The notes under the pieces were generated by a model that was not told where the DNA came from, did not search any database, and worked only from the letters and a program-made list of their open reading frames with translations. A stretch of 52,826 bases of DNA from assembly GCA_020848695.1 (NCBI GenBank), contig JADLHT010000041.1:1-52826 (forward strand). The letters are read 5' to 3'. The translations under genes and the position numbers were made by a program. This DNA comes from Saprospiraceae bacterium (GTDB lineage Bacteria; Bacteroidota; Bacteroidia; Chitinophagales; Saprospiraceae). The first letter of the stretch is position 1. Each line of letters starts with the position of its first letter. Shown here piece by piece: positions 43,362 through 51,549 of this stretch.

Positions 43362-45322
43362 AGTATAAGTTTAAAATTGTTTTTATTGTAATAAATAGGA
43401 ATACATGAGAAATCTGAATGTAGATAGTAAGATCTAATAGAATGATCACTTCTGGGATGCAAGATGATTTTGTTGATTTTATGATTGACTAGCCCGTTTT
43501 TATCCAATTTCATTTTATAAATGATAAGAATATCTGTTTTTGAATTGATTAAGGTGTCAATACAAACCTGAATTGAATTCAAACCGGATATTAGATGTAA
43601 ATTTTTGGTATCAGGATACAGGTATGAATTAGATGGAAGAAGAGGAAATTTTGCATCGAACCAAGAGGGATTTTTTGGTAAGTTGTCGATCATGTTTGCA
43701 ATTTGATTTTGGAATTTGATGCTAAGTAAGGCATAGTTGGAATTTCTATAGATTACCATCTCATTGCGATTAGAATTGAATTGAGTAATTGCCAGAGGAA
43801 TAATTTGTACTAGAGCGGTACAAAGAATTGAAGTGATAAGATATCTGTTGCTCTTGTATTTTATCCAGATCGAAACAAGTATAATAGATAAAATAAGCAA
43901 TAGAGTCTGCTGCCAATTGATGTATATGTTGCTTAGCTTATAATAGGACATTCTTTCTAATAGATCGAAGACACTAAGTCCTAAAGTGTAAAATGATTCT
44001 ATGGTCCAGGAAATATAGAATGATGCGGAATGTGATAAGTAATCGACACAAAGCAGTACCGTGCCTAGAAACATCTGGATAGTTGATAATGGCACCCAAA
44101 TGAGGTTGGAGAAAATGAAATATACAGGTACAGAGTGAAAGTAATAAATTGTTACTGGTAATATTAGTATCTGAACACTGATGCTGATTTTTGCAATATC
44201 TGTAAAATAATTAATTGCTTTGATTGAAGTAAGAAAATGCTGAGAAAGAAGCGGGTAAAAAATTATTATACTCAGTACAGCCGTAAAGGACAACTGAAAA
44301 CCAATATCGAACAGAATACATGGATTAATCAGCAGGAGAATGAATGCTGCTCCAAAAAGTATATTTAGTGGATCTATATTTCGTTTCAGTTTAGTGCCCA
44401 GCTCTAATAAGCTAAACATTACAGCAGCTCTTATAACAGAGGTTCCTAAACCGGTAATGAAGGTAAAAACCCAAATGAGTAAAACAGTTAGCAAACCTGA
44501 AGTCGTGGCTGATGATTTTTTATTTCCTCTGAGAGAATTGAACAAGTATCGAATGGATCCATAGATAATTCCCAAATGCATTCCGGAAACGGTAAGGATG
44601 TGTGCTGTTCCGCTGTCGATAAACTGCTTGCTGATCTTTTCCGGAATTTTACCTTTTGCACCAAGGAGTATTCCATTAGTAAGTGCAGCGGAAACAGAAG
44701 ATTCAACAGAGTTTTCAATAATCGACTGAAGTTTATTATTGATGAGGTAAGCAAAGGTTAAAATGTTATAGTTTGGTTTTATTTCACAGATGGTAGTTTC
44801 TGTCAGGTATCCTGTATATTGAATGTGGTTATGATCTAAATATTCTGTATAGTTGAAATCTTCATAATTTTCAACCGGTATATTTCTGTTGAGTTTGATC
44901 TTTGCTATAATTTGAAAACCGGGAAAAACCGAATCGATTAATTTTGATGATCGAAGGATTGCCTGATAGTACTGTGAGCTGAAGTTGAATGCTACGATAT
45001 AATTATATCCTAATTTAGTAGTTTCAATTTCTTTAAGCTTAAAGGAGAGTTCAACCTGATCTATTGTTTTAGGACCTGGATTATTGTGCAGGATCTCGAA
45101 ATGTGAAATTTTTCGAAAACTGAACACCGTAAGAAAAAGAAATAAGGTTAAAAGAACTAATGTAGGAATAGATCGATACCTTAACCATCCCAGGAAGATC
45201 AAAAAGCATGCAAATCCAAAAACTCCGAAGATAATATCATTGAACGAATTATCAATATACATTATCAGAGAGAGCAGAAGGGTTAGAAAGATGAGAGGTC
45301 TTGATAGGATGTTCTCAATCAT
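43358..45322 (-). CDS. comEC: ComEC/Rec2 family DNA-uptake membrane protein
   Basis: A 654-residue polytopic inner-membrane protein that forms the channel for single-stranded DNA in natural transformation. The N-terminus has membrane helices followed by the DUF4131-type soluble region (about 80-190). The Competence domain core is clear: AALTNGILLGAKGKIPEKIS, FIDSGTAHILTVSGMHLGII (the conserved SGxH motif), then GLGTSVIRAAVMFSLLELGT and DPLNILFGAAFILLLINPCI followed by FDIGFQLSFTAVLSIIIFYP. The C-terminal 170 residues lack the HxHxDH motif of the metallo-beta-lactamase domain found in many ComEC proteins. A -7 box is present 20 bp upstream of the start. Confidence 0.92.
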   Translation of the reverse strand: MIENILSRPLIFLTLLLSLIMYIDNSFNDIIFGVFGFACFLIFLGWLRYRSIPTLVLLTLFLFLTVFSFRKISHFEILHNNPGPKTIDQVELSFKLKEIETTKLGYNYIVAFNFSSQYYQAILRSSKLIDSVFPGFQIIAKIKLNRNIPVENYEDFNYTEYLDHNHIQYTGYLTETTICEIKPNYNILTFAYLINNKLQSIIENSVESSVSAALTNGILLGAKGKIPEKISKQFIDSGTAHILTVSGMHLGIIYGSIRYLFNSLRGNKKSSATTSGLLTVLLIWVFTFITGLGTSVIRAAVMFSLLELGTKLKRNIDPLNILFGAAFILLLINPCILFDIGFQLSFTAVLSIIIFYPLLSQHFLTSIKAINYFTDIAKISISVQILILPVTIYYFHSVPVYFIFSNLIWVPLSTIQMFLGTVLLCVDYLSHSASFYISWTIESFYTLGLSVFDLLERMSYYKLSNIYINWQQTLLLILSIILVSIWIKYKSNRYLITSILCTALVQIIPLAITQFNSNRNEMVIYRNSNYALLSIKFQNQIANMIDNLPKNPSWFDAKFPLLPSNSYLYPDTKNLHLISGLNSIQVCIDTLINSKTDILIIYKMKLDKNGLVNHKINKIILHPRSDHSIRSYYLHSDFSCIPIYYNKNNFKLIL

Positions 45323-45344
45323 TAAGGATGTGGATTAATCCTGG

Positions 45345-45352
45345 CAAACTTA
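45345..45352 (-). promoter_or_regulatory. -7 element of the comEC-comEA operon
   Basis: TAAGTTTG on the minus strand, ending about 22 bp before the comEC ATG. The -33 region is AT-rich without a TTTG at the ideal distance. Confidence 0.45.
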
Positions 45353-45523
45353 GAGTTGTCTTTTTGAGAAATTGAGTCTAATTCTTCTAAAAATATATAT
45401 TTTTTTGTACGATATGTAGAATTTTGGCTTTTCTGTTTTGAAATGTCCTGTTTTCTAATTTAACTTGGTGCTTGTTTTTATCGAATTAAGGGTATTTAAA
45501 ATTCCTTTATTTCAATTCAGAGG

Positions 45524-45550
45524 CCTTAGGTTCGATTTCGAATTGTAAGG
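45524..45550. repeat. Nested inverted repeat
   Basis: Outer arms CCTTA (45524-45528) and TAAGG (45546-45550) enclose inner arms TTCGA (45531-45535) and TCGAA (45538-45542). The total stem is 10 bp with small internal loops. It sits between the two divergent starts. Confidence 0.5.
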
Positions 45551-45672
45551 ATGAATTAATGTTTGAAAGTGATATTATAGATATTGATAGATAAATGTAT
45601 GCGGACAATAAATTTGCTACGGTGTATAGTCACTAATTCAATATGCATTTTGAATTTTAAAATTATTTTTTA

Positions 45673-46719
45673 ATGAATACGATCTTAGGTATTACTTGTG
45701 ATATTAGTTGGTGGCTGCTAGTTTTGTCCTGGTTGATTCCTTTTTTACTGGGATATCTTATAGGAAGAATGATGTCCTCAGGTAAAACAGAAGGGAACTC
45801 TCTATCCGAGGGTAAGGGCACAGATCTAATTGGGACAACAACAAATTCTGCAAGAGACAAATTAAGATTGAATCAACGTAATTTAGATTTAGAACAAATC
45901 CTGGTCAACATAAGGAAACAAAATTTGGAATGTGAAAGGAAGAATCTGTCATTAGAATCTGAGTTGTCAAAATATAAAGAACAGTTAAGGAAAGAGCAAA
46001 ATAAAGAGAGCAGTATTTCTTCAGCTCTTGTAAGTAGTGATCTAACCAATAATAATAATAATCCATCAAATCAAAGCTCAATCAATGAAGTCTCAGTTGA
46101 TCGATCAGATTCTGATTCCAAGATATTTGAGAATTTGAGTACTCACAAACTTCAGATCTTTGAAGGATTAGGACCTCTTATGGAGAAGTTTTTGAATTCT
46201 ATTCAGGTATTTACCTGGCAAGAGTTATCGGAGCAGGATGCCTCTGTACTAAAAGTTAAACTTGAAAATCTCGATCCGAAGTACAGAATTCTTGATCCGG
46301 GTTCATGGCCAATTCAAGCAAAGATGGCAGTTGAAGGCAGATGGAAGGAGCTTATTGAATATCAAAAGAAATTATCTTATGAAAAGAGCAAGGAAGGAAA
46401 AATTGTTGAAGAAGCGAAAGTTGAAAAAATCGTTATAAAAATGGGTTTGCTGAAGAAATATTCGAAAGATGATTTGACGGCTATTGAAGGGATAGGTCCA
46501 AAAATTGAAAAGTTGCTTCAGAATGGAGGTGTAAAGTCATGGAAGGAATTAAGCACAACAAAAGTTGAGTTTTTAAAATCGTTATTAATTGCAGCAGGAG
46601 AAAGATTTCAGCTAGCAGATCCTACAACCTGGCCCTATCAGGCCGATCTGGCCGAGAAAGGAAAATGGAAAGAATTATTTGAATATCAGGATACTTTAAA
46701 AGGTGGTAAATTGAAATAG
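45673..46719 (+). CDS. Membrane-anchored protein with coiled coil and two HhH-like repeats
   Basis: A 348-residue protein. One transmembrane helix at about 13-32 (WWLLVLSWLIPFLLGYLIG), a coiled coil at about 60-110 (LDLEQILVNIRKQNLECERK), an Asn/Ser-rich linker, then two copies of an 80-residue unit at about 158-237 and 264-346. Each begins with a helix-hairpin-helix-like GLGP/GIGP motif (LQIFEGLGPLMEKFLNS; LTAIEGIGPKIEKLLQN) and ends with DPxxWPxQAxxAxxGxWKELxEYQ. This is the architecture of predicted DNA-binding DUF4332/flap-endonuclease-like HhH proteins, but no nuclease residues are evident. The coaD start is 2 bp from its stop. It faces comEC divergently. Confidence 0.8.
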   Translation: MNTILGITCDISWWLLVLSWLIPFLLGYLIGRMMSSGKTEGNSLSEGKGTDLIGTTTNSARDKLRLNQRNLDLEQILVNIRKQNLECERKNLSLESELSKYKEQLRKEQNKESSISSALVSSDLTNNNNNPSNQSSINEVSVDRSDSDSKIFENLSTHKLQIFEGLGPLMEKFLNSIQVFTWQELSEQDASVLKVKLENLDPKYRILDPGSWPIQAKMAVEGRWKELIEYQKKLSYEKSKEGKIVEEAKVEKIVIKMGLLKKYSKDDLTAIEGIGPKIEKLLQNGGVKSWKELSTTKVEFLKSLLIAAGERFQLADPTTWPYQADLAEKGKWKELFEYQDTLKGGKLK

Positions 46720-46720
46720 T

Positions 46721-47188
46721 ATGATCAAAAGAGTTGTATTTCCGGGTTCTTTCGATCCAATTACAAATGGACATATTGATCTGATTCATCGAGCACTACC
46801 GCTGTTTGATGAAGTTATTATTGCTATAGGCATTAATTCTCAAAAAAAATATTTATTTAGCCTTTCCCAAAGAATAGAATGGTTAAAACAGATATTTAAC
46901 TCTGAAATCAAAATTATCATCGATTCTTATGAAGGCTTGACTTTAGAATATTGCAAAAGAGTTCAGGCACAATACATATTACGAGGAATCAGGAATGCAG
47001 CAGATTTTGATTATGAAAGGACGATTTCACAGATAAACTATACGGTCAGTAAGAATATTGAAACCATCTTCTTAATCTCAAGACCTGAGTTGAGTCATGT
47101 TAGTTCAACAATAGTTAGAGAATTAATTCTTGGAAAAGGAGATGTTTCATCCTTTGTTCCGGAATCAATAATGGAAAGTCTTGGATAA
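46721..47188 (+). CDS. coaD: Pantetheine-phosphate adenylyltransferase
   Basis: Transfers AMP from ATP to 4'-phosphopantetheine, the penultimate step of coenzyme A synthesis. 155 residues, normal length. The nucleotidyltransferase motif is VVFPGSFDPITNGHIDLIHR (the TNGH variant of T/HxGH). ILRGIRNAADFDYERTISQI is the conserved substrate region (RGLRxxxDFxYE), and LSHVSSTIVRELILGKGDVS holds the ISSTxVR-type ATP motif. It is translated from the same transcript as the upstream HhH protein (stop and start 2 bp apart) without a clear functional link. Confidence 0.97.
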   Translation: MIKRVVFPGSFDPITNGHIDLIHRALPLFDEVIIAIGINSQKKYLFSLSQRIEWLKQIFNSEIKIIIDSYEGLTLEYCKRVQAQYILRGIRNAADFDYERTISQINYTVSKNIETIFLISRPELSHVSSTIVRELILGKGDVSSFVPESIMESLG

Positions 47189-47193
47189 AAGGA

Positions 47194-47688
47194 TTAGAGT
47201 TTCCATTTCAGGAATTTCTTTTTCTTTGATTTGAGTATGATGTAACGGATACTTAGAGAGGAAGAATGATCGAGGAGATATTCGCTGTTCCTGATAAAAA
47301 TTGAAGGGAGAAAATCAAAACTTGTATTCAGCCTCCAAATATTCAATTCCACACCAACCTGGGTCACTATGCCCAGAGGATTACTATTGAAACGATGATT
47401 CTTATTGATCATATGTAATCCCGCACCTGCATAAACGTTAAATGATTTTGATAAAATTCGTTTGTGCTTTCTGATTAAGGCATAATATTCTTCTTCGTAA
47501 TATCGTGTAGAAGGTACGTAAATAAGTTCTGCGGTTATACTATTTACAATCTTCTGTTGAAGTGTGAGACCGAAGAATTTTCCGGTTCGAACCCCAAGTG
47601 CAGTAATATAGGATTGTCCAATGTTTGCTTTTGGAATAGACAATATTGCCCAAACAAACACAAGTGATTTAACTGAGAATTTATACAA
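47194..47688 (-). CDS. Exported outer-membrane-type hypothetical protein
   Basis: A 164-residue protein with a signal peptide (MYKFSVKSLVFVWAILSIPK, cleavage near ANIGQ). The mature part is made of alternating hydrophobic/polar strands such as FNVYAGAGLHMINKN and VTQVGVELNIWRLNTSFDFL, the look of a small beta-barrel of the outer-membrane-protein beta-barrel superfamily. The C-terminus (ILKSKKKKFLKWKL) is unusually basic for a barrel. Function unknown. It is convergent with coaD and divergent from rpe. Confidence 0.75.
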   Translation of the reverse strand: MYKFSVKSLVFVWAILSIPKANIGQSYITALGVRTGKFFGLTLQQKIVNSITAELIYVPSTRYYEEEYYALIRKHKRILSKSFNVYAGAGLHMINKNHRFNSNPLGIVTQVGVELNIWRLNTSFDFLPSIFIRNSEYLLDHSSSLSIRYIILKSKKKKFLKWKL

Positions 47689-47762
47689 TAATGTGTTCTT
47701 AGGATGCTATAACGAGCATAATAACTAATTATTATAGATCAGAGTTAATGAGAAGCGTTTCA

Positions 47763-47795
47763 TTTGTAAAATCTCTTCAAAAAATGTTACTTTTG
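47763..47795 (+). promoter_or_regulatory. Bacteroidota-type promoter of rpe
   Basis: TTTG (47763-47766), a 21-bp spacer, then TACTTTTG (47788-47795). The rpe ATG at 47810 follows after 14 bp, so the leader would be under 10 nt. Both boxes match consensus. Confidence 0.7.
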
Positions 47796-47809
47796 TGGAT
47801 TGAAAGTCT

Positions 47810-48469
47810 ATGTCAAAACATTTAATCTCACCATCTATTTTATCCGGTAATTTTCTTGAGCTAGGTAAAGCGGTTGAGATGCTCAATAGCAGCAAAGCGG
47901 ACTGGTTGCATATTGATGTCATGGATGGAAGTTTTGTTCCTAATATTTCATTTGGAATTCCGGTTGTTGAAGCTATTTGCGGTGCAAGTAAGCTGGTAAA
48001 TGATGTTCATTTAATGATTGTAAATCCAGAAAAATATCTTGAATCATTTAGTAAAGCCGGAGCACATCAGATTACAGTTCATTATGAAGCAACTAACCAT
48101 TTGCACAGATGTATTTATGCAATTAAGGAATTAGGCTGCAAAGCTGGTGTAGCCATTAATCCGCATACGCCTGTAGAATTATTGTATGACATTCTCGAAG
48201 ATCTTGATCTTGTCATACTGATGTCTGTTAATCCGGGTTTTGGAGGTCAAAAATTTATATACAGAAGCTTAAATAAAATTGAAACCCTGAAATCAGAAAT
48301 TGTATCCAGAAATTTAAACACAATTATTGAAGTTGACGGTGGAGTAGGTCTTCAGAATGCCGAAAAAATCTTGCAAAGTGGTGCTGATGCATTGGTTGCC
48401 GGGAATGCTGTATTCTCTGATCCTCAACCCATTCAGGTCATTGATAAACTGAAGTCTATTGGTCTGTGA
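47810..48469 (+). CDS. rpe: Ribulose-phosphate 3-epimerase
   Basis: Interconverts ribulose 5-phosphate and xylulose 5-phosphate in the pentose phosphate pathway. 219 residues, normal TIM barrel. Motifs: LISPSILSGNFLELGKAVEM, WLHIDVMDGSFVPNISFG with the metal-binding His-Asp pair, VHLMIVNPEKYLESFSKAGA, LVILMSVNPGFGGQKF followed by IIEVDGGVGLQNAEKILQSG (phosphate-binding glycines and catalytic Asp), and ADALVAGNAVF. The TonB-dependent receptor gene follows 34 bp after its stop, so the two may be co-transcribed. Confidence 0.97.
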   Translation: MSKHLISPSILSGNFLELGKAVEMLNSSKADWLHIDVMDGSFVPNISFGIPVVEAICGASKLVNDVHLMIVNPEKYLESFSKAGAHQITVHYEATNHLHRCIYAIKELGCKAGVAINPHTPVELLYDILEDLDLVILMSVNPGFGGQKFIYRSLNKIETLKSEIVSRNLNTIIEVDGGVGLQNAEKILQSGADALVAGNAVFSDPQPIQVIDKLKSIGL

Positions 48470-48503
48470 TAATGAAAGATTGAGAGAAGGCGTTTATCTA
48501 TTC

Positions 48504-51014
48504 ATGAAGTTTTTTCATATTTTCTGTTTATGTATTTCACCAATACTTTTGTCTGCACAAAGCCTGGTAAAGCTATACGGAAAAGTTACAGACAGCAAAT
48601 CAAATCAAGCCGTTGAACAGGTCAACGTTTATATTCCGGAATCAAAGTATTATGCAATCAGCGATGACAAAGGTGAGTATCAGATTTTTGTTCCACGAAG
48701 AAAAAACTTACTGATTAAAGTAAGTCGTCTGGGCTATACTACTCAATCTTTAATAATTGATATTCCTGATAAATTATCCGAACTTGAGGTTAACATAACG
48801 GTAGAAGCCATTGTAAGCGATGATGTTGTTGTTGAGAGTAAGAAGAACAATGACCATTTAATAAGAGAGCAGGGAAAGGACTTTGTACAATTACCAAGCA
48901 CCAGTCAGAATATTGAAAGTATTCTACCCAGTATTGCTTTAGGACTTAGAGCCAGTTCAGGAGGAGAGTTGTCTTCACAATATAGCGTAAGAGGTGGATC
49001 CTACGATGAGAATTTGCTATATGTAAATGATTTTGAAATTTATCGTCCTCAACTTATTAGAAATGGTCAACAGGAGGGTTTGTCGTTTGCAAATTTAAAT
49101 TTGATCAGAGAGTTGAATTTTTCATCCGGAGGATTTGAAGCAAAGTACGGAGATAAGCAATCCTCTGTTCTCGACATTCGATACAAACAACCCCATGAAA
49201 AAAAATATAGTGCTGAATTGAGTCTCTTAGGAGCTTCCGTACATGCTGAGGGGAACAAGTTGTTTTCCGATTCTAAGAATAAGGAGCTGAAATATCTTGT
49301 AGGAGTTCGGTATAAATCCAATCAGTATCTTTTGAATTCTCAATCTGTCGAAGGAGAATATTCCCCACATTTTGCAGATGTTCAGACCATGCTCAGTTAT
49401 TCATTTAACAGAGATTGGCAAATTTCATTTTTAGGTAACCTCAACTTAAGTCGGTTTTCCTTAATTCCTCAGACAAGCGCTCAGGCAAGAGGATCCTTAC
49501 TCTCGGGTATATTTAGTCTGAATACTATCTACGAAGGTAGAGAAGTGGATTTTTTTAATACGGCAATGACTGGAATAAGTTTGCTATATTTTCCTAAAAA
49601 AAGTAATAATCATTTTTTTATCAAATATCAGGGATCAGCGCAAGGAAGTATTGAAGCAGAACAATTTGACCTGTTAGGCTATTACAGGCTGGTTGAACTG
49701 GAGTTGAGCAGTTCCGATGAAGATGGTAAAGAAATAAAATTGTGGGGTGAAGGTACTCAGCATCGATATGGTAGAAATTATCTCCAAACACTTATCAATA
49801 CTCATGAGGTAAAATCCGGAATTGAACTTGGAGCGAATAAGACTATTCATCACCTGATTCAGACAGGAATCGGAATTAAGTATGAAAAATTTAATGATCG
49901 ATTGAATGAGTGGGAGAGAATTGATTCTGCGGGATACTCATTGCCTTATTCATCGGGTGATCGGGTAGTGTTGAATGAAGTTACCAAGTCAAAGAATGAG
50001 TTTAGCAACCTAAAGACTTATGTATGGATACAGGATGCAATGCGGTTTTCAGTATCTGATCAATTGGCAATGCAAATTGTGCCGGGAATTAGAATGCATT
50101 ATAATAAATTGAACGATGAGTTTTTTATAAATCCAAGAGCAAGATTGGAAATTATTCCGAAAGTTTCAAAATCAAATTTCTTAGCTTGGATTGCCACCGG
50201 AACGTATTATCAAGCTCCATTCTATCGGGAGTTAAGAAATCCAGACGGTAGCATTGACTTCAAACTGATGTCTCAGAAGAGTTTTCACTTTGTAATTGGA
50301 GTTCGTAATGATTTTGAGTGGCGAAAACTAAGTTCCAATAGATTTCACTGGATTTCTGAAATATATTACAAAAAAGGATGGGATCAGGTATCATATGATC
50401 TCGAGAATGTAAGAATTCGTTATTCGGGAAGCAATGACTCAAAATCTTATGCAATCGGCTGGGATACAAGAATCAACGGTGAATTTGTTCCGGGAGCAGA
50501 ATCCTGGATAAATTTTTCAATTCTTCGGACAAGAGAAAGTATTAATAACATTCAGCATCTAGGAACTAAGAATCCGGATGGAACTTATGTAAAACTTAAT
50601 GATGTTCCAAGACCAACGGATCAGTTGTATTCACTGAGTTTGTTTTTTCAGGATTATCTTCCAAATAATGAAAATTTTAAAACTCATGTTCAGACAACGA
50701 TTTCATCAGGAATACCTTACGGAGTAGAAGGGGATAATATTGTGCGCCGCAATCAATATCGATTCAAAACTTATCATCGGGTGGATATTGGATTTTCATA
50801 CAAGTTATGGGATTATGGGAAACGAGAAAGGAGTCAGTTCCATTGGATGAGATTCTGTAAGAACAGTTGGATAAGTCTTGAAGTATTTAATCTGATGCAA
50901 GTTAAAAATCCGGCTTCGGTAAGATGGATTAAATCGGTGTATAATTACGAATTTGCTATTCCTTATTACCTGAGTTCGAGGAGAATTAATTTAAGGTTCA
51001 GGATTGAATTTTAA
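48504..51014 (+). CDS. TonB-dependent receptor with carboxypeptidase-regulatory-like domain
   Basis: About 836 residues from the ATG at 48504 (MKFFHIFCLCISPILLSAQS, a clear signal peptide); an upstream TTG in the same frame overlaps rpe and is not needed. A CarboxypepD_reg-like domain follows (about 20-100: YGKVTDSKSNQAVEQVNVYI; SDDKGEYQIFVPRR). The plug is YSVRGGSYDENLLYVNDFEI and ELNFSSGGFEAKYGDKQSSV, the usual Bacteroidota form. The barrel runs to the end (ISSRRINLRFRIEF-like terminal strand). It is unlike the receptor at 6081 in the plug text, so it probably takes up a different ligand, which is unknown. Confidence 0.92.
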   Translation: MKFFHIFCLCISPILLSAQSLVKLYGKVTDSKSNQAVEQVNVYIPESKYYAISDDKGEYQIFVPRRKNLLIKVSRLGYTTQSLIIDIPDKLSELEVNITVEAIVSDDVVVESKKNNDHLIREQGKDFVQLPSTSQNIESILPSIALGLRASSGGELSSQYSVRGGSYDENLLYVNDFEIYRPQLIRNGQQEGLSFANLNLIRELNFSSGGFEAKYGDKQSSVLDIRYKQPHEKKYSAELSLLGASVHAEGNKLFSDSKNKELKYLVGVRYKSNQYLLNSQSVEGEYSPHFADVQTMLSYSFNRDWQISFLGNLNLSRFSLIPQTSAQARGSLLSGIFSLNTIYEGREVDFFNTAMTGISLLYFPKKSNNHFFIKYQGSAQGSIEAEQFDLLGYYRLVELELSSSDEDGKEIKLWGEGTQHRYGRNYLQTLINTHEVKSGIELGANKTIHHLIQTGIGIKYEKFNDRLNEWERIDSAGYSLPYSSGDRVVLNEVTKSKNEFSNLKTYVWIQDAMRFSVSDQLAMQIVPGIRMHYNKLNDEFFINPRARLEIIPKVSKSNFLAWIATGTYYQAPFYRELRNPDGSIDFKLMSQKSFHFVIGVRNDFEWRKLSSNRFHWISEIYYKKGWDQVSYDLENVRIRYSGSNDSKSYAIGWDTRINGEFVPGAESWINFSILRTRESINNIQHLGTKNPDGTYVKLNDVPRPTDQLYSLSLFFQDYLPNNENFKTHVQTTISSGIPYGVEGDNIVRRNQYRFKTYHRVDIGFSYKLWDYGKRERSQFHWMRFCKNSWISLEVFNLMQVKNPASVRWIKSVYNYEFAIPYYLSSRRINLRFRIEF

Positions 51015-51080
51015 CGAACTCAACCTGTTAATTGGATTAAATTAGATTAGGATAAAATTCGATTATACTTATTCCATAAG

Positions 51081-51437
51081 TTATCTACTTCTGTCTCGCT
51101 TTACGATAAGTACATGCTGATCGGAGAATTCCATCCAGGCGAAGTTGTATACGAGATAATAGATTTTGTTTTCCTTATTCTTATAGATTGAAGTAAAATA
51201 TTGAAAATTAAATTTAGCTCTTACGAGAATGAGTCTTTCCAATTGAACTTTGGTGAGATCACCCATCAGGGTGCTTAAGATGATGTGATTTCGATGTAAG
51301 ATTTGATCAATGTATTGTACTTCAGATTTGGTTTTGGACCTTTGCAGGTAATTGTAATTGTTTTTGCAGACAAGGCTGCAGAAACGTTTGTCAGAGCGAC
51401 CATGAACCTTGCTTTTACAATTCAGACAATAAATCAT
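51081..51437 (-). CDS. Small zinc-ribbon protein, conserved in Bacteroidota
   Basis: A 118-residue soluble protein. The N-terminus MIYCLNCKSKVHGRSDKRFC has CxxC and then CSLVC, a four-cysteine zinc ribbon (CxxC-x12-CxxxC) of the type seen in small Bacteroidota hypothetical proteins. The rest (YLQRSKTKSEVQYIDQILHR; FNFQYFTSIYKNKENKIYYL) is helical then strand-rich and ends basic (LIVKRDRSR). Nucleic-acid or protein binding is plausible from the ribbon. It is divergent from the recombinase gene with 112 bp between starts, in which ATCGG/CCGAT arms form a small inverted repeat at 51452-51468. Confidence 0.75.
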   Translation of the reverse strand: MIYCLNCKSKVHGRSDKRFCSLVCKNNYNYLQRSKTKSEVQYIDQILHRNHIILSTLMGDLTKVQLERLILVRAKFNFQYFTSIYKNKENKIYYLVYNFAWMEFSDQHVLIVKRDRSR

Positions 51438-51549
51438 ATTAAACGATTGTTATCGGCTAGTAACCGATTAATTGTAATTATTAATGTAAAAATATGATTT
51501 TCAATGTTGTACAAGAAATATTTCAGAATATTTTTGTAGAAAAAAGCTG

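Larger units (their letters stand above)
45323..45672. other. Divergent intergenic region between comEC and the double-HhH gene
   Basis: A 350-bp gap without a gene. It contains a comEC -7 box (45345-45352, minus), a nested inverted repeat (45524-45550) and a TAAATTTG box (45609-45616, plus) about 57 bp before the ATG at 45673. The middle is otherwise plain AT-rich sequence. Confidence 0.5.
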
